NCBI GenBank assembly: GCA_039819665.1
Contig: JBCBRM010000033.1
Span: forward strand, 1 to 64,000
DNA from: JAWPMV01 sp039819665
GTDB lineage: Bacteria; Bacteroidota; Bacteroidia; J057
Reading direction: 5' to 3'
DNA: 64,000 nucleotides
Positions within the stretch are counted from its first letter, which is position 1. The number at the start of each line of letters is the position of its first letter. The position numbers and the translations under genes were made by a program. The notes beneath the pieces are model-generated. The model ran no database searches and was not told the origin of the DNA. It saw only the letters and a list, made by a program, of their open reading frames with translations. Below, piece after piece: positions 28,076-35,549 of the stretch.

Positions 28076-28279
28076 ATAGACGAATTAACAAAGCTTAACC
28101 AAAGGTGTCTCCCGAACCGAAGTGGAAGGGTCTAAATAAATTGCCCAAGGCTTTGCCAAATTAAATTTCGGATAGATCATTTCGACTCCTGATTTAGGTC
28201 CCTCGGCGGGGATGACAGCATATTTTAGGCTTATTCCAAGCCTCATTTCTCTAAATATTGAAGCACCGAAAAAATATCC

Positions 28280-28287
28280 TAATTTTG
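28280..28287 (+). promoter_or_regulatory. TAnnTTTG promoter element of the rRNA methyltransferase gene
   Basis: TAATTTTG, five bases before the ATG at 28293. With transcription starting about six bases after the G, +1 would be the A of the start codon, so the mRNA should be leaderless. This decides the start at 28293 against an upstream in-frame ATG at 28212. Confidence 0.6.
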
Positions 28288-28292
28288 CGCGC

Positions 28293-29162
28293 ATGAAACT
28301 GTATGCACCTCGAGATTGGAAATCCTATGAATTTATTGATAGTGGGAATGGAGAAAAGCTGGAGCGATTTGGAAAGTACACCTTACGACGTCCTGAACCT
28401 CAGGCTGTATGGAGTAAGCAACTTCCCGAAAAAGAGTGGAGGAAACTAACCGATGCTCGTTTTGTGCAGGAAGGGAGTCATTCGGGTAAATGGGAGAAAG
28501 CTCCGGGCATGAAAGAACAATGGTACATCAACTATCAATACAAAGGGATGAAGTTACGGTTTCGTTTGGGCTTGACTGCATTTAAGCATGTGGGAATCTT
28601 TCCCGAGCAGGCAGTAAACTGGAACTACATTTACGAGAATAGTAAACGCATGCCTAAAGCGCGCGTACTCAATCTATTTGCTTACACGGGTGGGGCCTCC
28701 CTAGCTGCAAGAGCGGGAGGTGCAAATGTTATTCATTGTGACTCGATTCGAAATGTCCTCAATTGGGCGAATGAAAATATGCAGGCGAGTGGTCTTAGTG
28801 ATATTCGTTGGCTATTGGAAGATGCCTTTACTTTTGTAAGGAGAGAAGCTAAGCGTGGAAAGCAATATGAAGGCATTATCCTCGATCCTCCTGCTTGGGG
28901 ACATGGACCTAAAGGGGAGAAATGGAAATTGGAAGAGATGGTCAATGAGCTGACTTCAGCTGTTGCTCAAATCCTCCATCCAGAAAAAAGCTTTCTGGTT
29001 TTCAACAGCTATTCTTTAGGCTTTTCTTCTTTGGTCCTGAAAAATCTTGTAGAAAGTCATTTTCCAAAGAAGCGTGCCCAAAAAGCAGAATTTGGAGAAC
29101 TTTTCCTGCCCGAACGCTCGGGAAGGAAAATGCCTATGGGTGTCTTTACACGTTTTTCTTGA
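28293..29162 (+). CDS. RlmI-like class I SAM-dependent RNA methyltransferase
   Basis: 289 residues from ATG 28293. Motif I LNLFAYTGGASLAARAGG (about residues 128-145), acidic strand end HCDS, and motif IV ILDPPAWGHG (about 196-205) place it with the RlmI/RlmL-type cytosine or guanine methyltransferases that act on 23S rRNA; the N-terminal roughly 100 residues lack a clear PUA domain. It uses SAM and acts in the cytoplasm. An ATG at 28212 would add 27 residues with no support, and the promoter element lies between. Its stop is directly followed by the end of pyrH on the other strand. Confidence 0.8.
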   Translation: MKLYAPRDWKSYEFIDSGNGEKLERFGKYTLRRPEPQAVWSKQLPEKEWRKLTDARFVQEGSHSGKWEKAPGMKEQWYINYQYKGMKLRFRLGLTAFKHVGIFPEQAVNWNYIYENSKRMPKARVLNLFAYTGGASLAARAGGANVIHCDSIRNVLNWANENMQASGLSDIRWLLEDAFTFVRREAKRGKQYEGIILDPPAWGHGPKGEKWKLEEMVNELTSAVAQILHPEKSFLVFNSYSLGFSSLVLKNLVESHFPKKRAQKAEFGELFLPERSGRKMPMGVFTRFS

Positions 29163-29163
29163 A

Positions 29164-29874
29164 TTAGCTTACGAGGGTACCGACCGTTTCACCCTGTACA
29201 ATGCCTTTGAGGGCATGCGGATCATTGATGTTGAATACAATAATCGGAAGCTTGTTTTCTTCGCAAAGGGTGAAGGCTGTCATATCCATAACCTTTAGTC
29301 TATCGCGTAGAACATCTGCAAATGAGATCTTATCGAATTTTGTGGCATTCTCATTTTTCTCAGGATCCGCATTATAAACCCCATCTACGCGCGTTCCTTT
29401 CAATACTACATCTGCATCAATTTCGATGGCTCTCAAACTGGCTGCGGTATCTGTGGTAAAGAAGGGATTGCCTGTGCCTGCACCAAAAATTACAATTCTT
29501 CCTTTCTCCAAATGCCTTACAGCTCTTCTTCTTATATAAGGCTCGCAAACTTTTTCGATATCGATGGCAGATTGCAGGCGGCATTTAGCTCCTTCTCTTT
29601 CTAGCGCATCTTGCAAAGCCATACCATTGATGACAGTGGCTAGCATTCCCATATAATCAGCATGTGCGCGGCCCATACCTGATCCCGCTCCCTGTATCCC
29701 TCTAAAAATATTTCCTCCTCCCACTACGATGGCTACTTCAACGCCAAGGGCAGTTATTTCCATGATTTGCTTTGCATAGAACTGAAGGGTTTTGTCGTCG
29801 ATGCCAAAATCTTTATCTCCGATCAAGGCCTCGCCACTAAGTTTGAGCAGGATTCTTTTGTATTTGGTCGGCAT
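29164..29874 (-). CDS. pyrH: UMP kinase
   Basis: 236 residues. It phosphorylates UMP to UDP; the bacterial hexameric enzyme is of the amino-acid-kinase fold and unrelated to eukaryotic UMP-CMP kinase. Visible: KRILLKLSGEALIGD at the N terminus, VAIVVGGGNIFRG, ADYMGMLATVINGMALQDAL and the C-terminal IIVFNINDPHALKGIV. tsf lies upstream on the same strand, with a strong terminator between them, so pyrH has its own promoter or depends on read-through. Confidence 0.95.
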   Translation of the reverse strand: MPTKYKRILLKLSGEALIGDKDFGIDDKTLQFYAKQIMEITALGVEVAIVVGGGNIFRGIQGAGSGMGRAHADYMGMLATVINGMALQDALEREGAKCRLQSAIDIEKVCEPYIRRRAVRHLEKGRIVIFGAGTGNPFFTTDTAASLRAIEIDADVVLKGTRVDGVYNADPEKNENATKFDKISFADVLRDRLKVMDMTAFTLCEENKLPIIVFNINDPHALKGIVQGETVGTLVS

Positions 29875-30025
29875 ATTTTCTGGGATAGTTTTGAGATATA
29901 AGGTTTAGTATATGATTTGTGCCAATTTAAGACTGGTTTTCCGCTGGACTTACATTCAAAAAGTATGCAAGGATTTATGTTCGGATGCAATTGTGAATAA
30001 ATTCCCTACTACTTCTTTGCTAGGT

Positions 30026-30058
30026 AAAAAAAAAGAGAGTTATTATAAACTCTCTTTT
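30026..30058 (-). terminator. Intrinsic terminator of tsf
   Basis: Stem AAAAGAGAGTT / AACTCTCTTTT with a six-base loop. On the minus strand it is followed by a T-run (A-run at 30026-30034 on +), 20 bases after the tsf stop. Confidence 0.85.
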
Positions 30059-30077
30059 AATTTAATTCTTTTGTCGA

Positions 30078-30917
30078 TCAGGAAGCTCCTAGTACAAGAA
30101 GTTTGAAATCTTTTACTGAGATATCTCCTCCGAGTTCGTCTTTTATGTATTGACCTACAGACTTGGAAGTATCTTTTACAAAGTCCTGGTTCAACAAGGT
30201 TTGCTCTTTAAAGAATTTGTTGAGCTTACCCATTGCAATTTTTTCGATAATATTTTCTGGCTTTCCAGACTGACGAGCTTGCTCTTTTCCAATTTCCATC
30301 TCTTTATCAATGATGTCCTGAGCTACACCGTCCTTATCGACGGCAACAGGCTTCATAGCTGCAATCTGCATAGCAACATCTTTTCCTACAGCAGCAACAT
30401 CTCCAGAAGTGCTTCCATTGAAAGCAACAACCACTCCTACTCTTGATCCTGGGTGGATATAAGAAACGATGCTATCTCCACTGAGGTGAGCATATTTGCT
30501 TACGTCTATTTTCTCTCCAATCTTACCCATGGCATTGGTAAGTTCCTCACCAATAGGAGTACCATTGAGAGGAAGGGCCTTCAATGCATTGAGGTCAGCT
30601 GGCTTTTCGCTAGCTGCTACTTCTGCGATTCCATTACCCAGGGCAATGAAGTCATCATTACGTGCAACAAAGTCAGTCTCGCAGTTAAGCTCGATCAATA
30701 CAGCTTCCGTACCATCGCCATTGGCATTAACGAAAATTGCACCTTCTTTTGCTTCACGGTCTGCACGCTTGGCAGATACTTTTTGTCCTTTCTTACGGAG
30801 GATATCCACTGCTTTGTCAAAATCTCCGTCTGCCTCAGTCAAGGCTTTTTTACAGTCCATCATGCCTGCGCCGGTAGCCTTGCGCAACCGATTTACGTCT
30901 TGTGCAGAAATTGCCAT
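30078..30917 (-). CDS. tsf: Elongation factor Ts
   Basis: 279 residues. It exchanges GDP for GTP on EF-Tu. The N-terminal UBA-like domain MAISAQDVNRLRKATGAGMM...DCKKALTEADGDFDKAVDILRKKG and the TDFVARN motif (about residues 80-86) are diagnostic. In most bacteria tsf follows rpsB; here the upstream neighbour (31071-31604) is a KOW/Tudor-like protein and rpsB is not in the window. A TAACTTTG promoter element lies 46 bases upstream of the start. A terminator separates it from pyrH. Confidence 0.95.
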   Translation of the reverse strand: MAISAQDVNRLRKATGAGMMDCKKALTEADGDFDKAVDILRKKGQKVSAKRADREAKEGAIFVNANGDGTEAVLIELNCETDFVARNDDFIALGNGIAEVAASEKPADLNALKALPLNGTPIGEELTNAMGKIGEKIDVSKYAHLSGDSIVSYIHPGSRVGVVVAFNGSTSGDVAAVGKDVAMQIAAMKPVAVDKDGVAQDIIDKEMEIGKEQARQSGKPENIIEKIAMGKLNKFFKEQTLLNQDFVKDTSKSVGQYIKDELGGDISVKDFKLLVLGAS

Positions 30918-30963
30918 CTTTTTCTTTATATTTTTTAAGTAAATGAGCTTCTAAAAACCCGCG

Positions 30964-30971
30964 CAAAGTTA
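30964..30971 (-). promoter_or_regulatory. TAnnTTTG promoter element of tsf
   Basis: TAACTTTG on the minus strand, 46 bases upstream of the tsf ATG. It gives tsf an independent promoter and a leader of about 40 bases. Confidence 0.55.
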
Positions 30972-31070
30972 GAACTTTTCATGAGAATTAGCAATGCCTG
31001 GATAAATAAGATTACCAAAGACCCCTTCTATGGATTTTTATACTAGATTTTAGGTTGACAAGGACCTGAT

Positions 31071-31604
31071 TTATTTCTTTCCTTCTCCCCTAAACTGATC
31101 ATCCTCATGGGCAAATAGGATGTTGAAAGTCGTCAAACTTCCATATACTCGAGTGATGTATTGTTGCATGTTTACTTTCTCTTCATCACTCAGGTTTTTA
31201 CTCTTATTTATGTTCTGCTCAAGTACTCTCAGGCGATCCCTTACCATGACGATCTTATGAAAGAAAGTTTCAATCGGAATCTCCTTTCCTTTTAAATCAG
31301 CATTTCCAGGATTCAGAATCATTGTTCCTCCTTTCCACTTATTACCTAAAGCAATGTTCTCGCTAAGGCCCGTCCACCTTTGCAAAACTTTTGAAATTAC
31401 CTGTTCTAAATCCCCTAAACTGATCCTTTGATCAGGGAGTGGAGCAAGTTCGATGATCTCCAGGGCCTCAAAATCCTTACCGATAGATTTTTCGCCGAAA
31501 TTTGGGAAAGCGATGTTGTAAAATGATTTACTATTGTCAAGAATAATCCCGTTTCCATACTGGGGATGTTTTACGCGCGTTCCAATGGATAGTGAATTTG
31601 TCAT
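31071..31604 (-). CDS. KOW/Tudor-like protein of unknown function
   Basis: 177 residues. The N-terminal roughly 55 residues (IGTRVKHPQYGNGIILDN ... YNIAFPNFGEKSI) match the small SH3/Tudor-like fold seen at the C terminus of UvrD/PcrA helicases, where it contacts RNA polymerase; here it stands alone. The rest, about 70-177, is helical with no family recognised. Cytoplasmic. It sits on the minus strand upstream of tsf, in the place where rpsB is usual. A binding role on nucleic acid or polymerase is inference. Confidence 0.55.
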   Translation of the reverse strand: MTNSLSIGTRVKHPQYGNGIILDNSKSFYNIAFPNFGEKSIGKDFEALEIIELAPLPDQRISLGDLEQVISKVLQRWTGLSENIALGNKWKGGTMILNPGNADLKGKEIPIETFFHKIVMVRDRLRVLEQNINKSKNLSDEEKVNMQQYITRVYGSLTTFNILFAHEDDQFRGEGKK

Positions 31605-31722
31605 ATATCTATTTGTTTATATCAAGGAAGAAAATATCTAAAAAGAGTTTAACAAATCATATTCCAACCCCTCAGAAAACCCAATGTCAGTTATATGACA
31701 GGTAATTGAGGAGATTTTCTTT

Positions 31723-31740
31723 ACTTGCAAGCCGAAATTA
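31723..31740 (+). promoter_or_regulatory. 18-bp element shared with 32469-32486, upstream of the first GT2 gene
   Basis: ACTTGCAAGCCGAAATTA, 25 bases before the glycosyltransferase start, agrees at 16 of 18 positions with ACTTGCAGGCCGAATTTA before the second one. It includes a TAnnTTG-like string. It may be a promoter variant or a shared operator. Confidence 0.35.
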
Positions 31741-31764
31741 AAGCTTTAGTAAAACAGGCAATAA

Positions 31765-32454
31765 ATGAATATCCAGGTCATCATTCCCGCCTTTAATGAG
31801 GCAGATTCTATCCACAAAGTTGTGGGGGATATTCCGCTTGATCTGGTAAAAGAAGTAATAGTTGTAAGCAATGGTTCAACCGATGAGACAGAAGAGCGGG
31901 CAAAAGCTGCCGGTGCTACTGTTTTGCGAGAAGAACAAAAAGGCTATGGTTTTGCTTGTTTAAAGGGGATGTCATACATCGCTACTAAAGATAAATCCGA
32001 ACAACCTGATATTGTCGTATTTCTGGATGGGGATTATTCGGACTATCCTGAAGAGATGAAGGATTTGGTGAAACCTATTATTGAGGAAGATTATGATCTG
32101 GTGATAGGTTCGAGGGCTTTAGGAGAAAGAGAAAGAGGTTCTATGCAACCTCAGCAAATTTTTGGTAACTGGTTGGCCACTACCTTAATCAAATTACTAT
32201 ATAAGGTAAAATTTAGTGACCTAGGCCCCTTCCGGGCCATCAAATACGATAAGTTGCTGGAAATTGATATGAAAGACACTACCTATGGATGGACGGTGGA
32301 GATGCAGGTGAAAGCAGCGAAGCTGAAAATGAAATGTACCGAGGTAGGGGTCAATTATAGGCAACGGATCGGGGTTTCTAAGATCACTGGGACGATCAAA
32401 GGAACCATATTAGCTGGATACAAAATTCTTTGGACAATTTTCAAACTATTGTAA
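31765..32454 (+). CDS. GT2 glycosyltransferase (dolichyl/polyprenyl-phosphate sugar synthase-like)
   Basis: 229 residues, no membrane helix. The GT-A fold is clear: MNIQVIIPAFNEADSI at the N terminus, VVSNGSTDETEE for the nucleotide sugar, and FLDGDYSDYPEEM with a DxD-type metal motif (about residues 91-103). DPM1-like enzymes of this size make polyprenyl-phosphate-linked sugars, which GT-C enzymes like those at 4502-9328 use as donors; a link is plausible but the two loci are 22 kb apart. It is followed by the GT2 gene at 32562. Confidence 0.85.
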   Translation: MNIQVIIPAFNEADSIHKVVGDIPLDLVKEVIVVSNGSTDETEERAKAAGATVLREEQKGYGFACLKGMSYIATKDKSEQPDIVVFLDGDYSDYPEEMKDLVKPIIEEDYDLVIGSRALGERERGSMQPQQIFGNWLATTLIKLLYKVKFSDLGPFRAIKYDKLLEIDMKDTTYGWTVEMQVKAAKLKMKCTEVGVNYRQRIGVSKITGTIKGTILAGYKILWTIFKLL

Positions 32455-32468
32455 TGCGCATTTTTGTA

Positions 32469-32486
32469 ACTTGCAGGCCGAATTTA
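32469..32486 (+). promoter_or_regulatory. Second copy of the 18-bp element, upstream of the second GT2 gene
   Basis: ACTTGCAGGCCGAATTTA, 76 bases before the GTG at 32562. See 31723-31740. The reverse complement of its GGCCGAATTTA core also occurs at 4478-4488, just upstream of a GT-C gene. Confidence 0.35.
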
Positions 32487-32561
32487 CGTTCTACGGCATT
32501 TTGTAATTCGCTCCCAGATACTAAATACCTTACAAGAGATACGCATTAAACAGGAATTACT

Positions 32562-34058
32562 GTGCTTATAAAAATATTTGAATATTCCGTACTGGCCATT
32601 TATGGTACTGCCCTTTGCCTGATATTCCTGTACAGTCTGGGTCAACTTCATCTGGTCATCACTTTTTTAAGGAATCGGAATAAGATTAAAGCTGAGCCCC
32701 CATTGGAAGGAGATAAAGATCTACCTTTCGTTACTATACAGCTTCCCATTTTCAATGAACTCTATGTTGCTGAGCGTCTGCTGGACAGCATGGCAGCTAT
32801 GGATTATCCCAAAGATTGCTTTGAAGTGCAGGTATTGGATGATTCCAATGACGAAACCGTAGAGGTAATTGCTAAAAAAGTGGAAGCACTGAAAGCTGAA
32901 GGCTTTCAAATTGAACATGTCCGCAGACCAGATCGCAAAGGCTTCAAAGCGGGAGCTCTTGCCTATGGGCTGGATTTCGCCAAAGGAAATTTCATAGCTA
33001 TTTTTGATGCGGATTTCCTCCCCTATCCTAATTATCTGCGTTCTGCCATGGCCAATTTCACCCATGATAAGATTGGCGTGGTGCAAGCGCGTTGGGAACA
33101 TATCAATAGAAACTATTCCATTTTTACAGAAGCCCAGGCCTTTCATTTGGACGCTCACTTTACGATCGAGCAATTCAGTAGAGACCGTGGTGGCTTTTAT
33201 ATGAACTTTAATGGTACTGCCGGGGTGTGGAGGAAAGAATGCATTATCGATGCAGGAGGATGGGAATCAGATACGCTTACCGAGGATCTAGACCTAAGTT
33301 ACAGAGCTCAGATCAGAAATTGGCAATTTCGCTATGTGGATGAGATCGGAGCCCCTGCTGAATTGCCTGCAGAGATGGGAGCGATTAAATCCCAACAGTA
33401 TCGATGGATGAAAGGGGGGGCTGAGGTAGCTCGTAAGATGCTGATCAATGTTTGGAAGTCTAAAGCTTCTTTGGGAAGAAAGATTCATGGGACGGTTCAT
33501 TTGTTGAGCTCTTCTGTATTTATACTGGTGCTCATGCTGGGTGCCTCATCTGTTCCTTTACTGTATATCAAACACGATATTTTAGGAGGGAATGTAGATT
33601 TTCTTATCATTCCGGTTACGGCATTGTTTCTCAGTTTTATCATACTTGGTTTCCTCTACATCGTCACTTTTGCCTGGCGGGAAAAAAGTATTGTAGGAGG
33701 GATAAAAAGATTTGTGGTACACTTTATTCCTTTCCTTTCTTTATCAATGGGGCTTTCCCTGCACAATTCTATTGCAGTTATTCAGGGATGGATGGGGAAA
33801 AGAACACCCTTTATCCGCACTCCAAAATTTAATGTGAAGGAGAAAAAGGACAAATTCAAAAACGTCAAATACAAGAGTAAAAAGGTCAATCCTTCGGTTT
33901 ATGCAGAGCTCTTTATGACCCTTTATTTCTGTCTGGGGATTTATATGTCCTTTCAGTTTGACGACTTTGGGGTAATGCCTTTTTATCTCATGCAAGTATT
34001 TGGCTATGGTTTGGTTGGCTTATTTAGCTTCCGTCATGCCTTGATGCGCTCTAATTAA
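32562..34058 (+). CDS. Cellulose-synthase-like processive GT2 glycosyltransferase
   Basis: 498 residues. One N-terminal membrane helix (about 5-28), a cytoplasmic GT2 domain with VQVLDDSNDET, FDADF (DxD, about residues 149-153), TEDLDLS (catalytic TED) and QQYRWMKGG (QxxRW), then three to four C-terminal membrane helices. This set is that of BcsA/CsbB-like processive synthases which build a beta-linked polysaccharide and push it across the membrane. A start codon GTG at 32562 is supported by AGGAA just upstream. No c-di-GMP PilZ domain is present. Confidence 0.85.
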   Translation: MLIKIFEYSVLAIYGTALCLIFLYSLGQLHLVITFLRNRNKIKAEPPLEGDKDLPFVTIQLPIFNELYVAERLLDSMAAMDYPKDCFEVQVLDDSNDETVEVIAKKVEALKAEGFQIEHVRRPDRKGFKAGALAYGLDFAKGNFIAIFDADFLPYPNYLRSAMANFTHDKIGVVQARWEHINRNYSIFTEAQAFHLDAHFTIEQFSRDRGGFYMNFNGTAGVWRKECIIDAGGWESDTLTEDLDLSYRAQIRNWQFRYVDEIGAPAELPAEMGAIKSQQYRWMKGGAEVARKMLINVWKSKASLGRKIHGTVHLLSSSVFILVLMLGASSVPLLYIKHDILGGNVDFLIIPVTALFLSFIILGFLYIVTFAWREKSIVGGIKRFVVHFIPFLSLSMGLSLHNSIAVIQGWMGKRTPFIRTPKFNVKEKKDKFKNVKYKSKKVNPSVYAELFMTLYFCLGIYMSFQFDDFGVMPFYLMQVFGYGLVGLFSFRHALMRSN

Positions 34059-34185
34059 TTCTCAATTTTCCTGATATATTCTTTTTCATTTCGGAAGAAA
34101 ATCCTTGTTTATTCCGATTTTTGAAAAGTAATTTGTGTGTAATATTCGAAAATGAAAGTCAATTTTTGCTGCCTACTTTCATTTT

Positions 34186-35442
34186 GTGAAAACATTCATC
34201 CAAACGTATCGCTTCCTCCTGGCTGTTTTTATTGTATGTATATTGCCTCTTTCTCCTCTTTCCGCTCAAATGGATTATGAAGAGCAGGATGAGGTGGTGG
34301 AAGAAATTGAAGAGCTAAAAGTACCACGAATCCGAGGAGCCTCGCCAGAAAATGGGGCTCAAAATCTGATACGCAATGCTTTTGTTTCCGCTCGTATGGA
34401 ACTCCTCGACAATTATCAGGGAGTGGATGCAAAATCGGTATCTGCCGAAAGTATTCGTCTTTACCCTGCGAGCAATCCGGAAGAACAGGTTGATGTCTAT
34501 ATCACCATCAACAATGGCCTCAAGAATATTTTGCTGGAGCCTCTCAAAGTTTTAAAACCCAATACAGAATATATCTTTGAAATTAATTCAAAGTTAGTGG
34601 ACCTGGAAGGGATTCCCTTTAAACCCTATAAAAGTCGATTTAAAACGGGTACAGTTAAACTTCCTAAACATATCAGCAAGAATAAACCGAAAATTCGGGT
34701 GATTCCTGCAAGAAAGAGAATCAAATTAAATCCTCTACCAGAGGGATATTTGCTCAAAAAGAAAAAGCCAGAAGAGGCAAAACCAAAGCCTGTAGCTGAA
34801 TCTGTGCTAGCTGATAATGAAGTGGCGAAAGAGGAAAAGAAGGCTGAGCCTTCAAAACCGATGACTAAAAAGGAAAAGCGAGATGCCGCCGTTGCAGCTA
34901 AATTAGCGGCTTATAATGCGGCTCGAGAAGCCAAAGAGACAAAGAGTGAGGAAGCTAAACCAGTTCCGATAGCTGTGGCTGAGCCATCTGCCACTGAGGG
35001 TTCAAAAAAAGTTGTAGAGGCAAAAGAAGCGGAACAAATTTCAACTAAGGTAGAGGCGCAGATGGCAGCAAAGAAGGGGGCGGAAAAAACACTTGTTGTC
35101 CAGGTACCTACTCCAGAAAATAAAGAAGAAACGGAGGCAAGTAAGGAAGCATCTGCACCCGTCGAAGAACATAAGCCTTTAGTCGCGAATATTGAATATC
35201 CTTCAAAAGTTGTTCGTCGCGATATGCCTTTGGCAGTTACTTTCACTATGCCTGAACAGATAGAGATTCGCTACATGATCAAAAATGGGAAAGGTGATAT
35301 TGTGAAAAAAGGTGTTGGGAAAATAGATGCAGGGATTTCGAAGAAGACCATTCCTACTAAAAATCTACCCCCCGGTAAATACAAAATCGCTATAAAAGCA
35401 GGTAGCTTAATTGAAAATCATATTTTCACGATTCGAAAATAA
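34186..35442 (+). CDS. Secreted protein with Ig-like domain and charged Ala/Lys/Glu-rich middle
   Basis: 418 residues from a GTG at 34186. A signal peptide ends near LSAQ (about residue 27). Residues about 45-155 (SPENGAQNLIRNAFVSARM ... LKVLKPNTEYIFEIN ... YKSRFKTGT) resemble the SbsA/Big_5 Ig-like fold. From about 160 to 330 the sequence is very rich in K, E and A with no fold predicted, and residues 330-418 form a second strand-rich domain. It is probably on the cell surface or in the periplasm. No T9SS tail is seen. A terminator follows at 35460. Confidence 0.6.
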   Translation: MKTFIQTYRFLLAVFIVCILPLSPLSAQMDYEEQDEVVEEIEELKVPRIRGASPENGAQNLIRNAFVSARMELLDNYQGVDAKSVSAESIRLYPASNPEEQVDVYITINNGLKNILLEPLKVLKPNTEYIFEINSKLVDLEGIPFKPYKSRFKTGTVKLPKHISKNKPKIRVIPARKRIKLNPLPEGYLLKKKKPEEAKPKPVAESVLADNEVAKEEKKAEPSKPMTKKEKRDAAVAAKLAAYNAAREAKETKSEEAKPVPIAVAEPSATEGSKKVVEAKEAEQISTKVEAQMAAKKGAEKTLVVQVPTPENKEETEASKEASAPVEEHKPLVANIEYPSKVVRRDMPLAVTFTMPEQIEIRYMIKNGKGDIVKKGVGKIDAGISKKTIPTKNLPPGKYKIAIKAGSLIENHIFTIRK

Positions 35443-35459
35443 GCAAGATGAATAAAGAA

Positions 35460-35488
35460 GGGGTGGCATATTTTATGCCACCCCTTTT
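35460..35488. terminator. Bidirectional intrinsic terminator
   Basis: Perfect 11-base stem GGGGTGGCATA / TATGCCACCCC with a three-base loop, then TTTT on +; on the minus strand the stem is followed by CTTCTTTATT. It serves the convergent genes at 34186 and 35550. Confidence 0.8.
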
Positions 35489-35549
35489 GTTAGTATTAAT
35501 AAAAATGTTGCTGTTTTTCGGAAGAAAGGATTTCCAAATTTCAGATGAT

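Noticed and set aside
30453..30942. Two + strand open frames antisense to tsf
   Set aside because: tsf is certain on the minus strand; the antisense frames reflect its composition.
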